NCBI GenBank assembly: GCA_937915725.1
Contig: CALGGV010000154.1
Span: 1 to 6,004, forward strand
DNA: 6,004 nt
Reading direction: 5' to 3'
From: an uncultured Selenomonadales bacterium
Lineage (GTDB): Bacteria > Bacillota > Negativicutes > Selenomonadales > Selenomonadaceae
Both the position numbers and the translations under genes were made by a program. Below the pieces are notes generated by a model. It saw only the letters and a list, made by a program, of their open reading frames with translations. It was not told where the DNA came from and did no database searches. Numbering within the stretch: position 1 is the first letter of the stretch; every line of letters starts with the position of its first letter. Positions 1 through 4,825 of the stretch are shown here, piece by piece.

Positions 1-55
1 TAACTTCGTCCGCCGGTTTTTCGAGAACGTAAACTAATTCGCTAATTAAAATTTG
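1..55. repeat. Direct repeat, copy 1 (perfect 55 bp, partner 208-262)
   Basis: Bases 1-55 are identical to 208-262. The offset is 207 bp, which is 69 codons, so both copies share one reading frame on the minus strand. Homology weakens but continues to about position 105 (partner about 312). The true left limit lies outside the window. Confidence 0.9.
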
Positions 56-133
56 CCTTGCCGATTTAATTAAACAGCATTCACTGCTTGAAATATTTTT
101 TTTAATTTTACTATCTTGCAGTTGTTTATAAAA
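1..133 (-). pseudogene. Partial duplicated C-terminal fragment of carD, cut by left edge
   Basis: Read on the minus strand in the same frame as carD, directly after its TGA stop, this stretch stays open to the window edge. It encodes a segment resembling CarD residues about 118-148: ISSSE, then ARQILISELVYVLEKPADEV. The last 55 bp in the window (1-55) are identical to 208-262 inside carD; the roughly 45 bp before that match at about 70 percent, and similarity then fades. I see no ATG, GTG or TTG in this frame and no Shine-Dalgarno sequence. It is therefore most simply a decayed partial duplication, with the exact part recently copied or gene-converted. Translation past the carD TGA, or an assembly artefact at a contig edge, remain possible. 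The left end is unseen. Confidence 0.6.
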
Positions 134-652
134 TCATTCCTTTTCTAAATTTTCTTCGTCTTCGTCGTCGTCAATTCTGCGTTCAATATGTTCATCTACC
201 CAATGGGTAACTTCGTCCGCCGGTTTTTCGAGAACGTAAACTAATTCGCTAATTAAAATTTGTCGTGCAAGTTCCATTAAACGACGTTCACCGCTTGAAA
301 TTTTGCGTTTGAGACTTTGACGGGAAATATTTCTGGCAACCGCCGCAACTTCCAAAATATCGCCGGATTTTAATCTGTCTAAAGTTGCGTGATAGCGTCT
401 GTTCCAGCTGCCAAAACTTCTCTCTGAACGCCCCGCCAAAACTTCTGCAACTTCATGAACTTTATCCTTGTCGATTATTTCACGTATTCCAATTTCTTCA
501 ATTTTGTCAACCGGCAACATAAGTTTTAAATTTCCCATTGAAAGATGCAGTACATAATAAGATTGTTTCACGCCGCCGACTTCATTTTCTTCAATTCCAA
601 CAACCTCACCTGCGCCGTGCATAGGATAAACTATTCTGTTTCCAATTTCCAA
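134..652 (-). CDS. carD: CarD/CdnL-family RNA polymerase-binding transcriptional regulator
   Basis: CarD-family proteins bind the RNA polymerase beta subunit and the upstream edge of the transcription bubble, stabilising open complexes, often at rRNA and housekeeping promoters. The 172-residue protein has the family layout. A Tudor-like RNAP-interaction domain lies at about 1-58, starting IGNRIVYPMHGAG. A helical DNA-contacting domain follows at about 60-158, with the GSWNRRY motif; W83 corresponds to the tryptophan that wedges into promoter DNA in mycobacterial CarD. The tail (160-172) is strongly acidic (DDDEDEEN). The start is TTG at 652, chosen because GGAGGT lies 8 nt upstream and the N-terminus aligns with the family. 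It is last in the minus-strand run, 69 bp after gpsA, and is followed in frame by a fragment repeating its own C-terminal region. Confidence 0.93.
   Translation of the reverse strand: MEIGNRIVYPMHGAGEVVGIEENEVGGVKQSYYVLHLSMGNLKLMLPVDKIEEIGIREIIDKDKVHEVAEVLAGRSERSFGSWNRRYHATLDRLKSGDILEVAAVARNISRQSLKRKISSGERRLMELARQILISELVYVLEKPADEVTHWVDEHIERRIDDDEDEENLEKE
208..262. repeat. Direct repeat, copy 2 (inside carD, partner 1-55)
   Basis: This is the carD-internal copy of the 55-bp perfect repeat. It codes for about CarD residues 131-148, in the C-terminal helical domain. This copy lies in the intact gene, so it is probably the source copy. Confidence 0.9.
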
Positions 653-660
653 CTTACGCC

Positions 661-666
661 ACCTCC
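661..666 (-). promoter_or_regulatory. Ribosome binding site fixing the carD TTG start
   Basis: GGAGGT in gene sense, 8 nt before the TTG at 650-652. No ATG in the carD frame lies near it, so it supports the non-ATG start. The stretch just before it, CCCTAATAATGGAGG, is nearly the same as that before gpsA. Confidence 0.8.
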
Positions 667-670
667 ATTA

Positions 671-727
671 TTAGGGAATAGGAATTAAAGACTAGGGAAA
701 AATTTTTCTAATCCCTAACTCCTATTC
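671..727. repeat. Opposed heptamer arrays filling the gpsA-carD spacer
   Basis: In gene sense (minus) the spacer can be divided into 7-mers. G-rich units such as TTAGGGA come first, then an AT-rich centre, then C-rich units such as CCCTAGT and CCCTAAT. The array begins at the gpsA stop codon (722-724, TAG) and ends five bases before the carD Shine-Dalgarno sequence. It belongs to the same degenerate family as the arrays at 1697-1731, 3734-3761 and 4674-4715, but here two arrays face each other. Confidence 0.8.
676..727 (-). other. Long RNA hairpin between gpsA and carD
   Basis: Bases 676-695 pair with 708-727 around a 12-nt AT-rich loop. In minus-strand RNA all 20 positions pair: 16 Watson-Crick and 4 G-U. 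On the plus strand those four positions are A-C mismatches, so the stem is complete only in the mRNA that carries these genes. No U-run follows it, and the carD ribosome site comes next, so it does not look like an intrinsic terminator. mRNA processing, stabilisation, or control of carD translation are possible roles (inference). The stem contains the gpsA stop codon. Confidence 0.7.
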
Positions 728-1681
728 ACTTTTTGTTGAACGCATAAATAAATTCATCAGTTGCTCTTCCGGGTCTCCATTTTCGTACAAGATTTTAAAA
801 ACTGCGCGACAAATTGGCAATTCCACGCCGGTAATTTTTGAAAGTTCCATAAGCGCAACAACTGTATCAGTACCTTCAGCAAGTTTATCAAATTTTTTGT
901 CAAGTACAAAATCTTCGCCAAATTTTCTGTTGCGGCTATGCTGCGAAAAAAGCGTTGCCTCGTAATCGCCCAAATGACTTAAGCCGTAAACAGTCATTTT
1001 ATCGCCGCCCAAAGATTCAATCAGTCTTGAAAGTTCGACAGTGCCACGCGCCATTAACGCGCCCTTCAAACTTGTACAATTCAAGCCGTCCAACATTCCA
1101 GCTGCAATTCCAATTACATTTTTAGCCGCCGCGCCAATTTCAATTCCGATTAAATCTGTGCCGTAATAAAAACGAATAAGCGGACTTTTAAAAATTTCTA
1201 CAATTTCCCGCGTCAATTTTTCATTCGCCGCCGTCATTACCATACAATTCGGCAAACTTTGTACAAAATCTTGAACGTGTCCGGGACCTACCCAAACTGC
1301 AACATTTTGGCTATTTAAAACTTCCTCAAAAATTGCAGATAACCTTTTTCCGGTGTCGCGCTCCAGCCCTTTCATACAGAGCACAAATTTTTTTTCGGCA
1401 AGATTTACATTCAAAGATTTAATTTCCTCAAGTAAGGCGCGGAAATTTTGAGTACCGACAGAAATTATTATCACGTTTGCAAAGTTCAAAGTTTCTTCAA
1501 GATTTTTTGTAAGTTGAACATTTTCCGGCAATTTTAAATAGTCATTACCGCCGGTAGTTTCAAGTTGTTGCATATTTTTTGAAGTTGCGCGCCCGTAAAG
1601 TTTTACGCTGTGTCCAATTTTGCTTGAATACCACGCGTGAAAACTTCCCCAGCGTCCACAACCTATTATACTGATTTTCAT
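722..1681 (-). CDS. gpsA: NAD(P)-dependent glycerol-3-phosphate dehydrogenase, divergent GpsA type
   Basis: GpsA is a cytosolic enzyme that reduces dihydroxyacetone phosphate to sn-glycerol 3-phosphate, the backbone of phospholipids. The 319-residue protein starts with a Rossmann fold whose glycine motif is GCGRWG (7-12). MKGLE at 103-107, AAAKN with the likely catalytic K187, the GD pair at 238-239 and SRNR at 249-252 match the family. The segment usually written GPS-F-A-E reads GPGHVQDF (132-139), a clear departure from textbook GpsA, and the protein is slightly shorter than the usual 330-340 residues. The ATG at 1681 has GGAGG 6 nt upstream. It lies 36 bp after tcdA in the minus-strand series, and its TAG stop falls inside a heptamer array. 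A related dehydrogenase with a different substrate cannot be excluded. Confidence 0.87.
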   Translation of the reverse strand: MKISIIGCGRWGSFHAWYSSKIGHSVKLYGRATSKNMQQLETTGGNDYLKLPENVQLTKNLEETLNFANVIIISVGTQNFRALLEEIKSLNVNLAEKKFVLCMKGLERDTGKRLSAIFEEVLNSQNVAVWVGPGHVQDFVQSLPNCMVMTAANEKLTREIVEIFKSPLIRFYYGTDLIGIEIGAAAKNVIGIAAGMLDGLNCTSLKGALMARGTVELSRLIESLGGDKMTVYGLSHLGDYEATLFSQHSRNRKFGEDFVLDKKFDKLAEGTDTVVALMELSKITGVELPICRAVFKILYENGDPEEQLMNLFMRSTKSE

Positions 1682-1687
1682 TCAATT

Positions 1688-1692
1688 CCTCC
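1688..1692 (-). promoter_or_regulatory. Ribosome binding site of gpsA
   Basis: GGAGG in gene sense, 6 nt before the ATG at 1679-1681. It directly follows the heptamer array, with the junction CCCTAAAAATGGAGG. Confidence 0.8.
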
Positions 1693-1696
1693 ATTT

Positions 1697-1731
1697 TTAG
1701 GGATTAAGGATTAAGGGCTAAGGATTAGGGA
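1697..1731. repeat. Five-unit tandem heptamer array in the tcdA-gpsA junction
   Basis: Five in-phase 7-mers on the plus strand fit the consensus YTARGGR; the first and last are both TTAGGGA. The array fills the spacer between the tcdA stop and the gpsA ribosome site and extends into the last codons of tcdA. The tcdA TAG stop (1718-1720) belongs to the fourth unit. In minus-strand RNA the next bases allow a short stem, GGGGA with UCCCU around AAAA. The period of seven without gaps is directly visible. Confidence 0.88.
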
Positions 1732-2449
1732 TTTTTCCCCTTTCACTTTCCGCTATTCCCTTAACTACTTCAGCCGCCAAAATTAATCCTGCCACTGAAG
1801 GTACAAACGCCGCCGAGCCAATGACTTTACCGGTTAAATTTCCGGCGTCGATTTTGCGCGGCATTTCTTCAGAGTAAACCACTTTCAAATTTTTAACGCC
1901 GTATTCTTTTAATTTTTTCCTCATAACTTTTGCAACGGGGTCTACAGTCGTTTTAAAAATATCAGAAACTTTAAATTGTGTCGGATCTAATTTATTTCCT
2001 GCGCCCATACTGGAAATAATTTTTATTCCGCGCCGTTGACATTCCAAAACCAAACTGATTTTTGCTGTGATTGTGTCTATTGCGTCAACAACGTAATCGT
2101 AATTACAAATAAAAAAATTCTCGACCGGTTCGTCGGGAAGGTAAAATTTTTGAATTGTATCGACTTTTGCTACGGGATTTATTTCAAAAATTCGCTCGCG
2201 CAGGAGTTCGACTTTAGATTTTCCAACTGTCGAAGTTAGCGCGTGAATTTGCCTGTTAATATTTGTAATGTCAACGTTATCTTTATCAATTAAAACTAAA
2301 TGCCCAATACCTGAACGCGCCAACGCCTCAACCGTAAACGAGCCAACGCCGCCAATTCCAAAAATCGCTACGGTTGCAGATTGTAACTTCAAAAAATTTT
2401 CTTCGCCGATTAAAATTTTCAGCCGCTGAAATCTTTCATCATTTATCAT
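1718..2449 (-). CDS. tcdA: tRNA threonylcarbamoyladenosine dehydratase, ThiF/E1-like (TcdA/CsdL family)
   Basis: TcdA uses ATP to dehydrate and cyclise t6A at position 37 of ANN-decoding tRNAs, giving the hydantoin form ct6A. The 243-residue protein has the family start ERFQRLKILIGEE, the nucleotide-binding GIGGVGS (31-37), the aspartate of LIDKDNVD (53-60), N-R residues in ITNINRQ (61-67), K77 and K79, and AIDT (123-126). SSMGAGNKLDPTQF (147-159) and KVMRKKLKEYGVKNLKVVYSEE are typical of TcdA rather than ThiF or MoeB. The C-terminus GSAAFVPSVAGLILAAEVVKG also fits; the last residues, GKIPNP, are encoded by an intergenic heptamer array, so the tail is probably not conserved. The ATG overlaps the ftsZ 3' end by 11 nt and has no clear Shine-Dalgarno sequence, which suggests translational coupling. 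Confidence 0.92.
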   Translation of the reverse strand: MINDERFQRLKILIGEENFLKLQSATVAIFGIGGVGSFTVEALARSGIGHLVLIDKDNVDITNINRQIHALTSTVGKSKVELLRERIFEINPVAKVDTIQKFYLPDEPVENFFICNYDYVVDAIDTITAKISLVLECQRRGIKIISSMGAGNKLDPTQFKVSDIFKTTVDPVAKVMRKKLKEYGVKNLKVVYSEEMPRKIDAGNLTGKVIGSAAFVPSVAGLILAAEVVKGIAESERGKIPNP

Positions 2450-3584
2450 GGTGATTAAAATTGAACGGCATAATTATAGCATTTGGCGGCGCGGGATTTT
2501 GCCCTTGAAAATTTGAATTTGGCGGGCTGTTAAAATTATTTTGCGGGGATTTTAAAGCTAAACTGTCAGCAAAATCTGTAGCGATAATCATTGCTTGAAT
2601 AACGCCGTTCATTTTTCTGTCAATGACAACGCCGAAAATCATATTGACTTCACCTTCAGTTTTTTCAAGGATATAATCTGCCGCCTCATTGACTTCATAA
2701 AGCGATAAATCACTATCGCCGGTAATGTTCAAAATCATACCGCGTGCGCCTTTAAAGGATCTGTCGAGTAATGGACTTTCAAGCGCGTTTTGCACGGCTT
2801 TAACCGCGCTGATATTACTTTGCCCAATTCCCAAAATTGCCTCACTTGAAGTACTTTGCTGAAAAATTGTTGTAACGTCAGCAAAATCTACATTTATAAA
2901 ACCTGTTGTCAAAATTAATTCTGCGATACAAAGAATAGCTTGCCGTAAAACAGAATCAACCGCCCTAAATGCATTAACAAAAGACAGCGATTTATTTTCC
3001 GGTAATTTAAGCAGATTGTCATTTTGAACTGTAACAAGCGCGTCCATATGAGCCTGCATTTTTACAGTTCCTGAATTAGCAATTCTTTGTTTACGGTTGC
3101 CTTCAAATCCAAAAGGCATAGTAACAACACCAACAGTTAAAACGTTGAGGGATTTTGCAATTTCGGCAATGACGGGAGCCGCGCCTGTACCTGTGCCGCC
3201 GCCCATTCCTGCTGTTATAAAAATTAAATCTGCGCCGGAAATTATATTTTTGAGTAGTTCGGCGTCTTTTTTGGCGGCGAGTTCGCCCATTTCAACTTTG
3301 CCGCCGGTGCCGTGTCCGCGTGTCAAATTTCCGCCAATTTGAATTGCTTTTATTGAATCAACATTTAAAAGGCTTAAAGCGTGTGCGTCTGTATTTACGG
3401 CGATTAATTCAACATTTTTTACGCCGCCTTCTTCAGCAATTCTTTTCAAAACATTTCCTCCGCCGCCGCCTACGCCAAAAACTTTAATTTTTACAACTGC
3501 GCGACCAATGGAGGCTGAATCAGCCGCGCCCTGCTTTCCGGCACTTACTTTCAAATTCTGAATGTTTGTGGTGATTATCTCCAT
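2439..3584 (-). CDS. ftsZ: FtsZ-like cell division GTPase, divergent
   Basis: FtsZ is the tubulin-like GTPase that polymerises at midcell into the division ring. From the ATG at 3584 (381 residues; AAGGG-type site 11 nt upstream) the order is: variable leader 1-33, nucleotide loop GVGGGGGN (37-44), NTDAHAL (64-70), tubulin signature GGGTGTG (128-134), and T7 loop NVDFAD (231-236), whose acidic residues drive GTP hydrolysis. SPLLDRSFKGARGMILNIT and the IFGVVID strand also match. A TTG at 3620 would add 12 residues but has no visible ribosome site. Oddities: LTRGHGTGG where LTRGLGAGG-type is usual, VQNDNLL for IPNDRLL, FQQSTSSEAILGIG for the usual SNAGSALMGIG, and an Asn/Pro-rich tail ending IIMPFNFNHHDK without the IPxFLR peptide. 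No ftsA or ftsQ is adjacent. GTPase identity is firm; a main division role versus a second paralogue is open. Confidence 0.88.
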   Translation of the reverse strand: MEIITTNIQNLKVSAGKQGAADSASIGRAVVKIKVFGVGGGGGNVLKRIAEEGGVKNVELIAVNTDAHALSLLNVDSIKAIQIGGNLTRGHGTGGKVEMGELAAKKDAELLKNIISGADLIFITAGMGGGTGTGAAPVIAEIAKSLNVLTVGVVTMPFGFEGNRKQRIANSGTVKMQAHMDALVTVQNDNLLKLPENKSLSFVNAFRAVDSVLRQAILCIAELILTTGFINVDFADVTTIFQQSTSSEAILGIGQSNISAVKAVQNALESPLLDRSFKGARGMILNITGDSDLSLYEVNEAADYILEKTEGEVNMIFGVVIDRKMNGVIQAMIIATDFADSLALKSPQNNFNSPPNSNFQGQNPAPPNAIIMPFNFNHHDK

Positions 3585-3620
3585 AGTCGTATTGACCCTT
3601 TCCAATTTCTGAAATAACAA

Positions 3621-3733
3621 TTTTCTATTCGACAGGATTTTTAAATTTTCCTTTAATCCGTCTTTTTATATTTTTATTTTTTAACAAGTCGGCATTTCTT
3701 TCTTTCAAAAAAACTTTTCGCCCGCCTGCGGTC
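3621..3733. other. AT-rich ftsZ upstream region without a confident promoter
   Basis: This stretch is very A/T-rich, with runs of A in gene sense near 3660-3690. TTGAAA and TTGTTA hexamers occur, but none has a convincing -10 at 16-18 bp. A GC-rich island near 3719-3733 (CCGCAGGCGG in gene sense) could form only a 3-bp stem. An ftsZ promoter may lie here but I cannot place it. Confidence 0.4.
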
Positions 3734-3761
3734 ACACTAATCCCTAATCCCCAGCCCTTAT
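3734..3761. repeat. Four-unit heptamer array at the 3' end of the transporter gene
   Basis: Four in-phase 7-mers lie here; on the plus strand they include TCCCTAA and TCCCCAG. In gene sense the array is G-rich and starts at the transporter stop codon (3758-3760, TAA, within ATAAGGG). It belongs to the same family as the other three arrays. Confidence 0.8.
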
Positions 3762-4636
3762 TTCTTGCCACTAATGACCCGCCATTGCGTTACAATAATT
3801 CCTGCCAGCATAAGCAAGCAACCAAAAATTTCTCTGCCTGTCATTTCTTCGCCCAAAATAAGCCAGCCCGATAACGCGCCGAAAATACTTTCAAAACTCA
3901 TAAGAATTGCGGCAGTTGCCGGCGAAACGTACTTTTGCCCGTAAAGTTGCAAAGTAAATGCAACGCCTGAACTCATCACGCCGCCATAAAATATTGGAAA
4001 AGCCGCACTTTTTACCGCGTCGATTGTAGGATTTTCAAATATCAGCATTGCAACCGCGCTTAAAACCATTGTCAAAAAAATTTGCGCAGTCGAAAGTTCC
4101 ATAACGTCAACTTTGTTTGCAAATTTGTCAACCGTCAAAATGTGCGCCGTCCAGAAAAACGCGCTGAAAAATAATATTACGTCGCCGATATTTATTGAAA
4201 ATGCCTCATTTATCGCCAAAAAATAAAGTCCAACTATCGCCAAAATTGCGCCCGCCCAATTTTCCGGCAAAATTTTTTTACCCAAAAATGACGCGCCCAA
4301 AGGTACAAACATTATGTACAGGCAGGTTATAAAAGCCGCCTTGCCCGCCGTTGTGTATAACATTGATATTTGTTGCATTGAACTTGCCACAAATAAAAAT
4401 ATTCCGCAGATTAAGCCTATGCCGAATCCGTGAATATATTTTCCTGCGCGCCGCTCCTTAGCGCGTGTCTTCATTGTAAAAATTAACAGCGCAAGTAAAC
4501 ATATAAAGCCCAAAAAATATCTTGCCGCCGCGTATGTGAAAGGTCCAATTCCTTCCATTCCCGTAAGCTGTGCGACAAATGTCGTTCCCCAAAAAAACGA
4601 CGCGCCCAAAAGCATTAAAGTTCCACGAATTTGCAT
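3758..4636 (-). CDS. DMT-superfamily (EamA) transporter, ten helices
   Basis: EamA proteins are inner-membrane carriers, often exporters of amino acids or other metabolites; the substrate cannot be told from sequence. The 292-residue protein has about ten hydrophobic segments (about 6-24, 33-54, 70-88, 98-117, 127-142, 151-169, 184-200, 211-231, 239-262, 268-286). These form two five-helix EamA repeats separated near 145-150. Family marks include GASFFWGTTFV near the N-terminus, ARYFLGF in helix 2, and the second-repeat signature SPATAAILMSFESIFGALSGWLILGE (238-263). A basic cytoplasmic loop KTRAKERRAGK follows helix 2. The ATG at 4636 has AAGGGG 7 nt upstream. It heads the minus-strand set and is divergent from the CoA transferase gene; its leader carries a G-rich heptamer array. 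Confidence 0.92.
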   Translation of the reverse strand: MQIRGTLMLLGASFFWGTTFVAQLTGMEGIGPFTYAAARYFLGFICLLALLIFTMKTRAKERRAGKYIHGFGIGLICGIFLFVASSMQQISMLYTTAGKAAFITCLYIMFVPLGASFLGKKILPENWAGAILAIVGLYFLAINEAFSINIGDVILFFSAFFWTAHILTVDKFANKVDVMELSTAQIFLTMVLSAVAMLIFENPTIDAVKSAAFPIFYGGVMSSGVAFTLQLYGQKYVSPATAAILMSFESIFGALSGWLILGEEMTGREIFGCLLMLAGIIVTQWRVISGKK

Positions 4637-4643
4637 TTAAAAT

Positions 4644-4649
4644 CCCCTT
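4644..4649 (-). promoter_or_regulatory. Ribosome binding site of the transporter gene
   Basis: AAGGGG in gene sense, 7 nt before the ATG at 4634-4636. Confidence 0.65.
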
Positions 4650-4673
4650 AAAATTTTTTTAGATTAGGAAAGT

Positions 4674-4705
4674 CCCCTATTCCCTAACCCTTAGCCCCTA
4701 TTCCC
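4674..4705 (-). promoter_or_regulatory. Putative RNA G-quadruplex in the transporter 5' leader
   Basis: In gene sense there are five G-tracts of 3-4 G separated by 3-4 nt (AATA, CTAA, TTA, AATA). This meets the standard four-tract G3+ N1-7 motif and resembles telomeric TTAGGG DNA. It lies about 38 nt before the start codon in the predicted leader. Folding and any effect on expression are inference. Confidence 0.55.
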
Positions 4706-4715
4706 TAGTTCTTAG
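4674..4715. repeat. Six-unit heptamer array in the transporter leader
   Basis: Six in-phase 7-mers cover 42 bp; plus-strand units include CCCCTAT (twice), TCCCTAA, CCCTTAG and TCCCTAG. The array lies between the predicted leftward -10 and the transporter ribosome site, so most of it should be in the 5' untranslated mRNA, G-rich strand as RNA. Confidence 0.88.
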
Positions 4716-4722
4716 TATAGCA
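4714..4722 (-). promoter_or_regulatory. Extended -10 promoter for the transporter gene (leftward)
   Basis: In gene sense TGC TATACT, an extended -10 (TGn) with five of six consensus bases. The -35 region is poor (TTTATT at 16 bp spacing). Transcription would start near 4707, so the heptamer array would be in the leader. Confidence 0.5.
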
Positions 4723-4732
4723 CAATTTCAGA

Positions 4733-4748
4733 CAAAATAAAGATTTTG
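4733..4748. promoter_or_regulatory. Small inverted repeat between the divergent promoters
   Basis: CAAAAT and ATTTTG form perfect 6-bp arms around AAAG. It sits just upstream of the rightward -35 and over the region expected for the leftward -35, so it could be an operator. In AT-rich DNA arms of this size also arise by chance. Confidence 0.3.
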
Positions 4749-4754
4749 GCGCAG

Positions 4755-4783
4755 TTGACGTAAAAATTTCAAAGTGTTAAGAT
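4755..4783 (+). promoter_or_regulatory. Sigma-70-type promoter of the CoA transferase gene
   Basis: TTGACG (4755-4760), a 17-bp spacer, then TAAGAT (4778-4783). Both hexamers are close to consensus and the spacing is optimal. Transcription would start near 4790, giving a leader of about 36 nt. Confidence 0.75.
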
Positions 4784-4808
4784 TTATTCAACTTTTGTAG
4801 CTTAATTT

Positions 4809-4815
4809 GGGAGAG
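4809..4815 (+). promoter_or_regulatory. Ribosome binding site of the CoA transferase gene
   Basis: GGGAGAG, 10 nt before the ATG at 4826, with a T-run between. The spacing is on the long side, but no better start is nearby. Confidence 0.55.
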
Positions 4816-4825
4816 TGATTTTTTT

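Noticed and set aside
150..175. TTC/GTC-rich tract at the end of carD as a microsatellite
   Set aside because: It simply encodes the acidic CarD tail with GAA and GAC codons and is not a regular repeat.
2036..2239. Plus-strand open frame of 67 codons
   Set aside because: It lies entirely opposite the well-supported tcdA gene, lacks a ribosome site and has no recognisable family features.
3097..3342. Plus-strand open frame of 81 codons
   Set aside because: It is antisense to the conserved GTPase core of ftsZ; its Pro/Ala/Ser-rich product is what the complement of the Gly-rich ftsZ sequence would give.
3710..3735. Possible intrinsic terminator after the transporter (GC-rich island followed by a T-run in gene sense)
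   Set aside because: The CCGCAGGCGG core can form only about three base pairs with a minimal loop, and the T-run is eight bases away. This is not enough to call.
671..4715. CRISPR array or telomere explanation for the heptamer repeats
   Set aside because: There are no 20-40-bp repeats with unique spacers and no cas genes. The units are short, degenerate, in both orientations and scattered between genes, so neither a CRISPR array nor a chromosome end fits.
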